Below are positions 25,819 through 34,419 of a stretch of 64,000 nt of DNA, piece by piece. A program made the position numbers and the translations under genes. Each line of letters opens with the position of its first letter. Position 1 is the first letter of the stretch. This stretch comes from a bacterium (GTDB taxonomy: Bacteria; JAJVIF01): assembly GCA_022072165.1 (NCBI GenBank), contig JAJVIF010000001.1, positions 1,630,575 through 1,694,574 on the forward strand, given 5' to 3'. The notes beneath the pieces are model-generated. The model searched no databases. It worked only from the letters and a program-made list of their open reading frames with translations, and was not told where the DNA came from.

Positions 25819-25858
25819 TCGACTTCCGAGTCGATGGGCATCGAGGCGTCACGCCTCG
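25819..25858 (+). terminator. Tandem hairpins after leuS
   Basis: Two hairpins in a row: TCGACT-TCCG-AGTCGA (25819-25834) and CGAGGCG-TCA-CGCCTCG (25842-25858), the second followed by GTGCTTTCC. They lie 14 bases after the leuS stop. Confidence 0.55.
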
Positions 25859-25942
25859 GTGCTTTCCCCGTCACACACCCATTCCTCTCCCCACACCCCC
25901 CCTCTCACGACCGCTCCATCTGGAAGCTGGCACAAATCGTGG

Positions 25943-25948
25943 TAAAAT
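25943..25948 (+). promoter_or_regulatory. -10 hexamer TAAAAT upstream of lipoprotein P1
   Basis: TAAAAT lies about 50 bases before the GTG start of P1; the hexamer 17 bases further upstream is only CTGGAA, so the -35 is weak. Confidence 0.35.
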
Positions 25949-25999
25949 TTCACTATCCGATCCCCGGACAGTTCAGCTTCCACCCGCCGGAGGACCACC

Positions 26000-28801
26000 G
26001 TGGCGTTGCCGCGTTGGACATGGGCAGGCGCTATCGGCGTACTGAGTGCGCTGCTTGGCTGTGCCACCGGATCCCCAGTCGCCTCACCCGACCATGCAGC
26101 CCCCACCAGTTCTGCGCTCCCTATCGCCATCACTGCCGAGGGTTACACCGAGTGGCCCGCCCTGACCGCCACCCTGCACCTGGACTCCGCCACCGCGACT
26201 GCCCGCCTCACCGCCCAGCCCCCGCGACAAACCGCCGGCAATGACCAGCTCGCGACGTTAGCCCTCAACGCGTTTCTGACACCTTCGCAGCTCCAGATCG
26301 ATGCAGTCCGCCGGACCGACTCCTCATTGGTCGTGACTCTCCGTGTGACCCACCCGATCCCGGCCCCGCAGCTCTCCCAGCCCGCCTCGGCCAAAAACCG
26401 GGCGGACCTCGGATTCGCTGGCCGGCTACTGGTCCTCGCCGACGTCCCACCGGCCGAGCGCCCCTGGTCCCGCTTCTATGGTGATGCGGTCCGCGCCAAC
26501 CTCTCCCTCCTCTCCGACCCCGATGGCTATCTCGAGCCCCGGGGGCTGCTGCCAACCGACACTTTTGCCAATGCCTTCCCGTACAAACTCCTCATCGATG
26601 AAGCGCGGAACAATCGTATCGGGGTCTCCAATGGCGGCGACCCCAAAGGGAACTATCTGAGCGCAGTCGGTGGCTGGCAGCGACTCAATCTCGGCCCTTC
26701 AGCGAAGCAGTGGACCGGCTTTGGCTATCTCCACGCCGGACAATCCGCCACCATCGACCTTGCGCTGGAACTCACTGCCCTGCAAGCCGGCCCTATCGAC
26801 CTCCCTCTGGCACTACTGGCAACCCATGTGCAGCCCACCGGTGGCGCGACTCCCTGGCTGCATCGACTCCCCAGTGTCCAGGTCAATACCGACACCTTCG
26901 CATACCGGATGCCCTTCGGAGCCATCGATTGCGAGCGGGTAGCAGTCCCGAACCCACCCCGCCTGGCGACCCGTGCCGGAGCCACCACCGCAGTCCAGGT
27001 CCTGGTGCGGGATTGGGATGCCCGGGCTGCCACGTCCACGCTATCTGACTTAAGTCGCGAACCCGACATCACCCGGGTCCCCGCCGGGACTGCCGGCCTC
27101 CCACGGGTCATGGTGGATGCCCCCACCATCGACCCCGGTGGCCCCATCACGCTGGAACTGGCTCCCGTCAGCGGACCTCAGGCCACCGGGCTGCCCGGGA
27201 GCGAGCTCCCCTTCTTTGGGGAACTCATCGCGGCGCAGTCCCTGACGTCTGGCACACACTGGGGACTGGTGCAGGTCACCGATGCCGGTGCCCTGCGCCT
27301 CGATCGCCCCTGGGAACTCCCATTAGCCCCCGACCTGACACTCCTTACGAGCCCTGCAGATCGCCCTGCGCCCATCACCTGGCAGCGGATCGCGATCGCG
27401 GTGGTCCCGGCATCGCAGCCTCCCCGTTGTGAGGACTGCCACCTCTCGACTGGCGAGTACCGGGCCACCAAACCTCCGACACTCCATCTCGCATCGCTGC
27501 AGGATGACTCTCCCGCGCTTGGCCTCCGGGTCCGCCTCGATGGACCGCTGGAAGCCACCACCAGTTGGCTCTCCCTCCCGACCCATGCATGGCAGAATGA
27601 AATCGGCCTGAGCCCCTGGCACGATGGCCGCTTCCTGCAGCTCCTGCCAGCTCTGGCAACCCCGGGCATCTATCAGGTGACAGTCGATCTGGATGATGGC
27701 GACCAGACCACGCATCTTGGTCCCTGGCCCCTCCGGCTGTTGGCTCCCGGCATCTGCCCTGACACGCCTTATCTGGGGCAGGACATCACCACTCCCCCAG
27801 CTTGGGAGTATCGCCACAGCCTGCAGGACCTCATCCCCCATTGGAGCTCTGGTCCCGCTGATCCGCCGCTTCTCGCCCTCGCCGGCGTCCGGACCAGCGA
27901 AGGGGGCCTGATCACCCAGGGACCGGACAATCGATTCTGGTGGGTCGATCCCCTGTCTCAGGACAGCACGTTGCTCTCCGGCCCTGGCTATCCTGGTTCC
28001 GGATGGAGCAGCCGGGCACTCCTGCTGGAGACCGACTCCCGGGGGCGGGTCTTCTGGGTGGCGAGCAACATCGACCAGTCCATCACGCCGGACCCCACCC
28101 TCGATGACATTTACACCCATGCAGGCAGCGTGATCCACATCTTTGACAGCCTCGCCGGAGAAGCGATCGCCGATGCCGGCACCATCGATGCCGGTCGCCC
28201 GATTGTCGCGTTGTGCATCGATGAAGCCGATGCGATCTGGCTGGTCGACAGCAACAATCAGCTGCGACATTTCATCCCCGAAGCGGGCTACACCTACCGT
28301 GAAGAGATCAGCGGCGGGTATTCCCTGGGAGGCTCCACCGCCGGGGGCATCATCGGCGCAGCGGTCTACGACATCGACATCGATTTCCACAATCACGCCT
28401 TCTTCCTGCCGGTCCGGACCCCGGATGAAACCCTGAGCCTCTGGCGCATCGAATGCGATGGCTCACTGGGACAAGTCACAGGACAACCGAATCCCCTCGC
28501 AGACCTGACTGATGGCCCGGTTCGGGATGCCGCCATCGTCATCGACAACTACGGCCCCGCCGGACAGGTCCTCACCGGCTCGCAGGATGCCCAGTTCCTC
28601 CTCGCCATCGAGGACGGCACGGGCGTCCTGGCCATCGCGACCAGCGACCTGCGTCGTACGGTCCGGGTCGATGGCTATCTGGGAGCGAGTCGCCTGGCCC
28701 TGGACTATCGTCGCGATGTCGCCTACTCCCTGCCGGACCAGGCGCAGCCCCTGAGTAGCTGGCAGATCGAAGCGTGGCGCTTGCCCCTCGCCTGGCGCTA
28801 A
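26000..28801 (+). CDS. Large lipoprotein P1, divergent member of the P family
   Basis: A 933-residue lipoprotein. The lipobox LSALLGC places the modified Cys at residue 21. The N-terminal module is a distant version of the one in P2-P8: NRADLGFAGRLLVLADVP, FPYKLLIDEARNNRIGVSNGG, GFGYLHAGQ, FAYRMPFGAID and VRDWDARAATS are all recognisable. Its Asp-rich DDDS segment is missing. The C-terminal part (about 630-933) resembles that of P5, P6 and P8, including a WRIECDGSLG motif and a DNRFWWVD strand. Uniquely in the family it has a CEDCH (C477-C480-H481), the shape of a c-type haem site, which may be chance. The start is a GTG at 26000 with GGAGG 6 bases before it. Probable outer-membrane or surface protein; function unknown. 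Confidence 0.8.
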   Translation: MALPRWTWAGAIGVLSALLGCATGSPVASPDHAAPTSSALPIAITAEGYTEWPALTATLHLDSATATARLTAQPPRQTAGNDQLATLALNAFLTPSQLQIDAVRRTDSSLVVTLRVTHPIPAPQLSQPASAKNRADLGFAGRLLVLADVPPAERPWSRFYGDAVRANLSLLSDPDGYLEPRGLLPTDTFANAFPYKLLIDEARNNRIGVSNGGDPKGNYLSAVGGWQRLNLGPSAKQWTGFGYLHAGQSATIDLALELTALQAGPIDLPLALLATHVQPTGGATPWLHRLPSVQVNTDTFAYRMPFGAIDCERVAVPNPPRLATRAGATTAVQVLVRDWDARAATSTLSDLSREPDITRVPAGTAGLPRVMVDAPTIDPGGPITLELAPVSGPQATGLPGSELPFFGELIAAQSLTSGTHWGLVQVTDAGALRLDRPWELPLAPDLTLLTSPADRPAPITWQRIAIAVVPASQPPRCEDCHLSTGEYRATKPPTLHLASLQDDSPALGLRVRLDGPLEATTSWLSLPTHAWQNEIGLSPWHDGRFLQLLPALATPGIYQVTVDLDDGDQTTHLGPWPLRLLAPGICPDTPYLGQDITTPPAWEYRHSLQDLIPHWSSGPADPPLLALAGVRTSEGGLITQGPDNRFWWVDPLSQDSTLLSGPGYPGSGWSSRALLLETDSRGRVFWVASNIDQSITPDPTLDDIYTHAGSVIHIFDSLAGEAIADAGTIDAGRPIVALCIDEADAIWLVDSNNQLRHFIPEAGYTYREEISGGYSLGGSTAGGIIGAAVYDIDIDFHNHAFFLPVRTPDETLSLWRIECDGSLGQVTGQPNPLADLTDGPVRDAAIVIDNYGPAGQVLTGSQDAQFLLAIEDGTGVLAIATSDLRRTVRVDGYLGASRLALDYRRDVAYSLPDQAQPLSSWQIEAWRLPLAWR

Positions 28802-28827
28802 AGCCAGCCCGCCCTGCCAGCACCCCG

Positions 28828-28833
28828 TATCCT
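28828..28833 (+). promoter_or_regulatory. -10 hexamer TATCCT, predicted leaderless promoter of rsmI
   Basis: TATCCT ends 7 bases before the ATG at 28841 and no Shine-Dalgarno sequence is present. Confidence 0.5.
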
Positions 28834-28840
28834 GTCTGCT

Positions 28841-29695
28841 ATGCCGTCACACACGCTGAGCGTGGTGCCCACTCCCCTGGGACACCTGGGTGACATCACC
28901 CTGCGGGCGCTGGAAACCCTGAAACATGCCGATGCCATCCTGGCGGAGGACACCAGGGTCACCCGGAAGCTCTGCACGCACTACAGCATCACGACCCCCT
29001 TGCGGAGTCATCACGCCTTCAGTGAAGCCTCGCAACTCCCCCGACTCCTCGCCGACCTCCACGCTGGCGCGCACTATGCGCTGGTCTCCGATGCCGGGAC
29101 CCCCGGCATCAGCGACCCCGGGGCCCGCCTGATCGCGGCCGTCCAGGCCGACCCGGCGCTCCACCTGGACATCCTTCCCGGCCCGACCGCCCTGATTACG
29201 GCCCTGCTGGCTTCGGGATTCGCCGGCGCACCGTTTCAGTTTTTGGGCTTTGTTCCCCGCAATAAGGCGGATCAGCAGGCCCTCTGGAGCCAGCTCATGT
29301 CCGCACCTCTGGTGACAGTCCTGTATGAGTCGCCGCAGCGACTCCGTGCGACAGTCCGGGCGGCCGCAAGCGCTTTGGGTCCGGAACGGGAAGGGGCGAT
29401 CGCCAAGGAACTGACAAAAATTCATGAGCGGGTCAGCCGGGGACCGCTGCTGACTTTGGGGCAGGACTGGCCGGAAGAGGCCTGGCGTGGGGAATGTGTC
29501 TTTCTTATCGGACCGGCCGAAGTGGCCCCACCGGACGAAGACCGGGCCCGGGAACTGGCCCGACTCTGCCTGGAGGCTGGTCTTACCCCCCGTACGGCGC
29601 GTACTATGCTCGCGGTGGCGGCACAAGTCAGTCCGTCCCGTGCCTACACTCTGCTTCGGGAGGCTCACACCGATGCGACAACCGAGCCGCGCTAG
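28841..29695 (+). CDS. rsmI: 16S rRNA (cytidine1402-2'-O)-methyltransferase RsmI
   Basis: A 284-residue tetrapyrrole-methylase-fold enzyme. VVPTPLGHLGDITLRALETLK opens the protein, then ILAEDTRVTRKL, VSDAGTPGISDPGARL, the LPGPTALITAL strand-helix and FLGFVPRNKADQ, all diagnostic of RsmI, which 2'-O-methylates C1402 of 16S rRNA with SAM. The C-terminal GLTPRTARTMLAVAAQVSPSRAY helical region is normal. The start codon is fixed by the N-terminal motif and by the leaderless-type -10 upstream. It overlaps the next gene by 23 bases. Confidence 0.95.
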   Translation: MPSHTLSVVPTPLGHLGDITLRALETLKHADAILAEDTRVTRKLCTHYSITTPLRSHHAFSEASQLPRLLADLHAGAHYALVSDAGTPGISDPGARLIAAVQADPALHLDILPGPTALITALLASGFAGAPFQFLGFVPRNKADQQALWSQLMSAPLVTVLYESPQRLRATVRAAASALGPEREGAIAKELTKIHERVSRGPLLTLGQDWPEEAWRGECVFLIGPAEVAPPDEDRARELARLCLEAGLTPRTARTMLAVAAQVSPSRAYTLLREAHTDATTEPR

Positions 29696-31001
29696 TCTGA
29701 TGCGCCTTTGCTGGCTCCTGTTACTCCCCAATCTGCTCCTGAGCATGGGAGCCCGGGGGGAAGGTATCGCGTCGGGCTGCTTCTCTCGTCCGACCTTCGC
29801 CCACAACCGGGGACTCCCGCATCTGAAGGATGCCGTGGTCTTCGCCACCGCCGCGCCCGACACCCTGCAGATCTATTCCATTAGTCAGGCTCGGGTGACC
29901 AATACCCTCAAGACCGCCGACCGTCTGCTCGACATGGAAGTCGCCTCGTCAGACCCCCAGGGACGCCCTTTCCCCAGGGCCTATGTCTCCACGAAATCCG
30001 CCAGAGTCGCCAGCTACGACCTCCTGCGGAACAGCGTGGTCGCCGAAGTGAAGCTGAGTGAAGACCCGGATGCCACCGGCGGCGCGATCGCCGTCTCCCC
30101 GGATGGCAAGTATGTCGCCACCGGCATCGGCGACATCCAGTTCAACATCCGGTCTATCGCCGTCCTGGATGCCGCGAATCTCAGCCGACGCCTCGCGTCC
30201 ATCGAAATTGGGGGCGACCTGCAGGACCTCGTGGCGAATCCGCACCCGAATCGGCCGGAGCTCTACATCATCAACGACCGCGCGGCGAAGGTCCGGATCT
30301 TCGACTTCAACACCCTCACGATGAGCGAAGGGATCTTCGACCTCACCGGCAGCCCCAGCGACTTCGCGGTTAGCCCCGATGGCCGGATGGCGATCGCCAG
30401 CATCAATGCCCGGAACAAGGTCGTTTTCATCGACCTCGAAAAGCGACAGCTGGTCTTCGAGATCGTCCTGCCCGAGGCGAGTCCCCACCGCATCGCCTTT
30501 GCGCCCGATGCCAATACGGCTTACATCACCGACCGTCGGGTCGCCAACAGCATGATCTACCGCATCGATCTCCTCCCCATTCGGGAAGCCATGCGCGACA
30601 GCGACTATTCCCGGCTGAACGCTAAAGACCTGGTAAGCGGCAAGCACCTGCCAGCGCTCCTCGCCCGGGAAGCCTATGTTCCCCACGGCGCGGCGGTCTC
30701 CTCTGATGGGGACTTCCTCTATCTCACTTTCTCGAATCAGACCCGGTTCGCCGTCGTGAATCTCCGGGACATCGACTCGCTGGTCGAAGAGCATCCCCGC
30801 ATGAGCTTCCTGACGCAGATCGCCGCCCAGCAGTGGCCGCTCACCAGCGATGCCTTCAACGATGGCCTCTTTGAGATCCAGGGCTTCAACCTCGCCAAGA
30901 ACCCGGAGACCTTCCACGTCCTGCACGACTCCAATCTCGTCTTTTCGTTCACCTCAGAGGTGGGCAAGAAGGGTGGCCAGCCACCGCCCGTGGCTCCGTA
31001 G
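29673..31001 (+). CDS. Secreted beta-propeller-like protein
   Basis: A 442-residue exported protein. A signal peptide is clear (MRQPSRASLMRLCWLLLLPN and a few more residues, probably cut after GARGEG). The rest shows repeated segments of WD/YVTN type: GGAIAVSPDGKYVATGIG, PSDFAVSPDGRMAIASIN, PHRIAFAPDANTAYITD and HGAAVSSDGDFLYLTFS, each about 45-60 residues apart, consistent with a seven-bladed propeller. I chose the ATG at 29673, inside the end of rsmI, because GGGAGG lies 9 bases upstream and it adds a charged signal-peptide start; the ATG at 29700 is the alternative. The ligand or partner is unknown. The C terminus ends in a Gly/Pro-rich stretch. Confidence 0.75.
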   Translation: MRQPSRASLMRLCWLLLLPNLLLSMGARGEGIASGCFSRPTFAHNRGLPHLKDAVVFATAAPDTLQIYSISQARVTNTLKTADRLLDMEVASSDPQGRPFPRAYVSTKSARVASYDLLRNSVVAEVKLSEDPDATGGAIAVSPDGKYVATGIGDIQFNIRSIAVLDAANLSRRLASIEIGGDLQDLVANPHPNRPELYIINDRAAKVRIFDFNTLTMSEGIFDLTGSPSDFAVSPDGRMAIASINARNKVVFIDLEKRQLVFEIVLPEASPHRIAFAPDANTAYITDRRVANSMIYRIDLLPIREAMRDSDYSRLNAKDLVSGKHLPALLAREAYVPHGAAVSSDGDFLYLTFSNQTRFAVVNLRDIDSLVEEHPRMSFLTQIAAQQWPLTSDAFNDGLFEIQGFNLAKNPETFHVLHDSNLVFSFTSEVGKKGGQPPPVAP

Positions 31002-31042
31002 CCTTAGCAGTCACTCCTGGTCCTTTCACGGAAAAAGCGAAC

Positions 31043-31065
31043 CGGGCGCGATCGGATCGCGCCCG
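31043..31065. terminator. Hairpin between convergent genes at 31001 and 31112
   Basis: CGGGCGCGA, loop TCGGA, TCGCGCCCG. It lacks a T-run but sits between the ends of two convergent genes. Confidence 0.55.
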
Positions 31066-31111
31066 CTTCGCATGAGAGTCGCCTGACGAAGGCAGACCAT
31101 CACTGGAGCCG

Positions 31112-32464
31112 CTACACCCGACCGGCGGACCGCTCCCGTTCCAGTGTCTTGCGGCTGACACCGAGGACTTTCGCCGCCCGGGAGAGATTCCCATCGTGCA
31201 ATTCGACGATGAAGCGGTAGTAGTCCAGTTTGAGTGACTCCACCGTCGGCCAGGGCTCCCGGGCGATAAAGCCACTCGCCTGCGACACCGACTCCGCCAG
31301 CGCTTCAGTCCGGAGCTGCAGGTGCCGTCGCACCATCTCCGACGTCAGCATCTCGCCGTTTTCGAAGATCACGATCCGTTCCAGCACGTTCCGCAGTTCC
31401 CGGACATTCCCCCCCCAGGGATAGAGATAGAGCAACTCCGCCGCCTTGGGGTCAATGCCCTGGAACCGGCGATTGTTCTCTTTGGCGAAGACCGCCAGGG
31501 TTGTCTGTGCCAGCCCCAGGAAGTCCTCGTAGCCCCGCTCCTTAAGCGAGGGGAGCGTGATGACCCCGACATTGAGGCGGAAGTACAGGTCTTCCCGAAA
31601 TGTCCCCTGCCGCACCAGCGCCTCCAGATCACGATGAGTCGCGCAGATCAGCCGGACATCCACCGGAATCGCTTTCTCCGCCCCGACTCGCGTGATCGCT
31701 TTGTCTTCTACTACCTTCAGCAGCTTCGCCTGGAGTTCCAGGGGCATGTCCCCGATTTCATCCAGCAGGAGGGTCCCGCCATCGGCCTGCTCGAAGACGC
31801 CCCGTTTCAGGTGACGGGCATCTGTAAAGGCCCCCTTCTCATGCCCGAAAAGCTCAGTCTCGATCAGCGAGGGCGCAATCGCCGCGCAGTTGGCATCGAC
31901 AAAGTTTCCGCGGCGTCCGGACAACTCGTGTATCTGACGGGCATAGAACGTTTTCCCGCTCCCCGAAGGTCCGCGCAACAGGATTTTGGCCGCAGTGGGA
32001 GCCAGCAGCGACACCTGCGACTCCACCTGACGCATCGCTTCACCCTGCGCCGGCATCAGCCCCGGCTGCCCCTCCCGAATCCGCGCCGCGGTGTATCTCA
32101 GGGTGCTCAGTTCCCGGACTCGTCCCAGCAGCGACACCAGCAGTTCGTGCGTGAATGGTTTGCGCAACACATGAAATGCCCCCTGCGCCATCATTTCGAC
32201 CGCCCGCTCCAGCGTCGCATGACCCGACATCACAATCACCAGTTGCCCCGGATGCCGCTGCAGGGCCTCGGTCAGGAGAGTCTGCCCGTCGCCATCCGGC
32301 AGCGCCAGGTCCAGGAGAATGAGGTCCGGCTCCTGCGCCAGCGCGGCGCGTCCGGCCGCCAGACTCTCAGCCTCGAACACCTCGCACCCGGCGTCACGGC
32401 AATCGGCCCCCAGGCTCCAGCGAATATCCGGGTCATCCTCGACCATCAGGACACGAAGCTTCAT
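31112..32464 (-). CDS. NtrC-family sigma-54-type response regulator with altered GAFTGA loop
   Basis: A 450-residue regulator with a receiver domain (1-118, phospho-Asp D52), an AAA+ sigma-54 interaction domain (about 136-370) and a Fis-type helix-turn-helix at the end (about 426-446). Walker A is GPSGSGKT at 165-172, and the arginine-finger region FREDLYFRLNV is present. The loop that contacts sigma-54, normally GAFTGA, reads GAFTDA at 211-216. That substitution could change or abolish sigma-54 contact, so the protein may also act without it. The start at ATG 32464 is normal. No paired kinase is nearby. The upstream gap shared with dprA has a palindrome that may be its operator. Confidence 0.9.
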   Translation of the reverse strand: MKLRVLMVEDDPDIRWSLGADCRDAGCEVFEAESLAAGRAALAQEPDLILLDLALPDGDGQTLLTEALQRHPGQLVIVMSGHATLERAVEMMAQGAFHVLRKPFTHELLVSLLGRVRELSTLRYTAARIREGQPGLMPAQGEAMRQVESQVSLLAPTAAKILLRGPSGSGKTFYARQIHELSGRRGNFVDANCAAIAPSLIETELFGHEKGAFTDARHLKRGVFEQADGGTLLLDEIGDMPLELQAKLLKVVEDKAITRVGAEKAIPVDVRLICATHRDLEALVRQGTFREDLYFRLNVGVITLPSLKERGYEDFLGLAQTTLAVFAKENNRRFQGIDPKAAELLYLYPWGGNVRELRNVLERIVIFENGEMLTSEMVRRHLQLRTEALAESVSQASGFIAREPWPTVESLKLDYYRFIVELHDGNLSRAAKVLGVSRKTLERERSAGRV

Positions 32465-32551
32465 GCCTGGTTCCTCCCCGCGATCCTTCGCGACGACTGC
32501 TGGCTGGTGCTGCTGCGGCAGGCTGCATCGTACCTAGTTTCGTCGGCAATT

Positions 32552-32566
32552 GCGACATTTTGTCGC
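32552..32566. promoter_or_regulatory. Palindrome GCGACA-TTT-TGTCGC in the divergent regulator/dprA gap
   Basis: Perfect 6-base arms, with TTTT directly after on the plus strand. It could be an operator or a short terminator. It lies about 90 bases upstream of the sigma-54-type regulator start and about 100 bases upstream of dprA. Confidence 0.4.
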
Positions 32567-32665
32567 TTTTGAAAATGCAAAAGAATCTTGCCACGACCGA
32601 GGAATGGGCACACGCAGCGGCATCACTCCTGCCAGTACGCCACCACCAGCAGGATGCCCCCGCTC

Positions 32666-33817
32666 ATGGTTCCCCTCACCAGCGCTCCCGCCGCCCCATC
32701 GCCGCCAGGTTTCAGCTTCACCGAAGAGGACTGGCCCGCCCTCGGTGCCCTGATGCACTCGGGCGCGTTTCGCCGTCACTTCCAGACGCTGTGTCGGTAC
32801 TTTCCCTCGCTCAGAGCGATCCTGGCTGCCACGAGAGAAGAGCTGGAGGCGATCCCGGAGCTCACGACCCGGACTGTCAACAGCCTCTGTGAGCGTCTGC
32901 CAGAGCTAAAGTCCAAAGATCTCCGGGCAGGGCTGGATCGGCTCGAAGCCCGGGCGATTTCCTGGTGGGATGCCGACTATCCCGCAGCGCTCCGCGACAC
33001 GCCCTGGCCCCCGCCGCTCCTCTTCTCGCAGGGGCGACTCCCCTCGGACCTGCGGATGAGCATCGCCATTGTCGGGACACGTCGCGCCACCCATTACGGG
33101 CGCGCCATGGGGGAGCAGTTCGCCCGGGAGCTGGCGGGGCACGGGTTCATGGTGATCTCCGGAGGGGCGTATGGCATCGATGCCGCCGCCCATCGGGGCG
33201 CGCTGCAGGTCTCCGGACGCACCATCGCGGTCTTCGCCGGTGGCCTGGATGTTCCCTATCCCGCCGAGCACAAAGCCCTCTACGCCGCCATCCTGACCGC
33301 AGGCGGCGGCATTCTCACGGAGTTTCCGCCGGGAACGGTTCCGGGTCCACCCCTCTTCCCGCAACGCAATCGCATTGTGGCTGGCCTTTGTCGGGCGACC
33401 CTCGTGGTCGAGGCGCCAGTCCAGAGTGGTGCCCTCATCACCGCCAACTTCGCCCTGGAGGCGAATCGCGAAGTGATGGTGTTGCCAGGTCGCATTTCCG
33501 ATGACGCCGCCAAAGGGAGCAACCAGCTGCTCCGGGATGGCGCCACACTGGTGACCTCGGTGGAGGACCTCATCGAGGCCTGCGGACTGATCCTGGCGAA
33601 GAGTGTTATCACCATCGAAGAAGCCCCGGAGTCGCTGGAGGGGCTGGAACGAGAGGTCTACATCGCCCTTTCCCTGGACCCGGAGCAGGTGGACCTCCTC
33701 GCCCATCGCCTCAATATGGCAGTGCACGACCTGTCAGCCATCCTCATGGTGCTGGAGCTCAAAGGATATGTCCGGAGCCTCCCCGGGCAGCACTTTGTCC
33801 GGGCTCGCGGTGGATAA
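32666..33817 (+). CDS. dprA: DNA processing protein DprA
   Basis: A 383-residue DprA/Smf protein, which loads RecA on single-stranded DNA taken up in transformation. The Rossmann-fold core has AIVGTRRATHYG, VISGGAYGIDAAAHRGAL, FAGGLDVPYPAEHKALY, FPQRNRIVAGL and VEAPVQSGALITANFALEANREVMVLPG. The N-terminal part has the helix-hairpin-helix-like ATREELEAIPELTTRTV, and the C-terminal part a winged helix. I prefer the ATG at 32666, which follows CAGGA by 11 bases; an ATG at 32654 is possible. Its presence hints at natural competence, although no other competence genes are in view. Confidence 0.93.
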   Translation: MVPLTSAPAAPSPPGFSFTEEDWPALGALMHSGAFRRHFQTLCRYFPSLRAILAATREELEAIPELTTRTVNSLCERLPELKSKDLRAGLDRLEARAISWWDADYPAALRDTPWPPPLLFSQGRLPSDLRMSIAIVGTRRATHYGRAMGEQFARELAGHGFMVISGGAYGIDAAAHRGALQVSGRTIAVFAGGLDVPYPAEHKALYAAILTAGGGILTEFPPGTVPGPPLFPQRNRIVAGLCRATLVVEAPVQSGALITANFALEANREVMVLPGRISDDAAKGSNQLLRDGATLVTSVEDLIEACGLILAKSVITIEEAPESLEGLEREVYIALSLDPEQVDLLAHRLNMAVHDLSAILMVLELKGYVRSLPGQHFVRARGG

Positions 33818-33925
33818 CCCGGCCCAAGACCGTCTTTACTTTTGATTCAGAGGAGGAAACTTTCTTTAAGTCGCACCGGACACTACTGATGCCTCCCATA
33901 CAGGGGGCCCCAAGGAGTGCCCGGC

Positions 33926-34327
33926 ATGTCCAGCCACGCGATCACGCTCATTCAGGCCTGTCCCGCCCGACTTCCGGCTATTCCGGAGTCCCGCTGGGAG
34001 GCTATCGAAGCCCAGATTCACGAAGCACTCCAGTTCGGAGCCGATCGCTTCATCCTGGACCTCACCGGTGCCCATGAGATTCGTCCGCTGGACTACTGGA
34101 TGGTCCTGAACCTGGCGATCCTGATTCCGGCCGGCAATCTGGTGCTGGTCGCCGATGAAGAGCAGTTCACCCAGAGTCTGCAGCAGAGCAAGCTGACGCA
34201 GCTCCTGACAGTCGTGCGACATCTCGCCGATGCCTACGCGGCCCTTACCGGCATCGCTGCTGGTCCTGCGGTCCTCGAAGAGCGGACTTTCGCCGAAGCC
34301 CCCTCGCTGCAGGTACCGGAAGCCTGA
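33926..34327 (+). CDS. STAS-like domain protein (anti-anti-sigma-factor fold)
   Basis: A 133-residue protein with the strand-helix pattern of a STAS domain: FILDLTGAHEIRPLDYWMVLNLAIL, then GNLVLVADEEQFTQSLQQSKL and a final helix ending DAYAALTG. In SpoIIAA-type antagonists the loop after the first strand carries a phosphorylatable Ser/Thr (DSSG); here the loop reads HEIRPLDYW and has none. It is therefore more likely a structural or non-phosphorylated variant. The ATG at 33926 follows AAGGAG with 8 bases between; a GTG 9 bases upstream is less well placed. No anti-sigma kinase is adjacent. The assignment rests on fold pattern only. Confidence 0.55.
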   Translation: MSSHAITLIQACPARLPAIPESRWEAIEAQIHEALQFGADRFILDLTGAHEIRPLDYWMVLNLAILIPAGNLVLVADEEQFTQSLQQSKLTQLLTVVRHLADAYAALTGIAAGPAVLEERTFAEAPSLQVPEA

Positions 34328-34406
34328 GCTTCAGTTAGCGCCTTTCCTCCGAACAGCACCTTCGCCCCCACGCCATCTCCTGCCGGATGACGTGGGGACT
34401 CCCTGT

Positions 34407-34412
34407 TAGAAT
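34407..34412 (+). promoter_or_regulatory. -10 hexamer TAGAAT, predicted leaderless promoter of serS
   Basis: TAGAAT ends 7 bases before the serS ATG. A strong imperfect hairpin built on CCCCACG / CGTGGGG (34367-34398) lies just upstream and may end the previous transcript. Confidence 0.55.
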
Positions 34413-34419
34413 CCGGCTC

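Noticed and set aside
32465-32587. Sigma-54 promoter (-24 GG / -12 GC) upstream of the sigma-54-type regulator or dprA
   Set aside because: No TGGCAC-N5-TTGC match on either strand of this gap.
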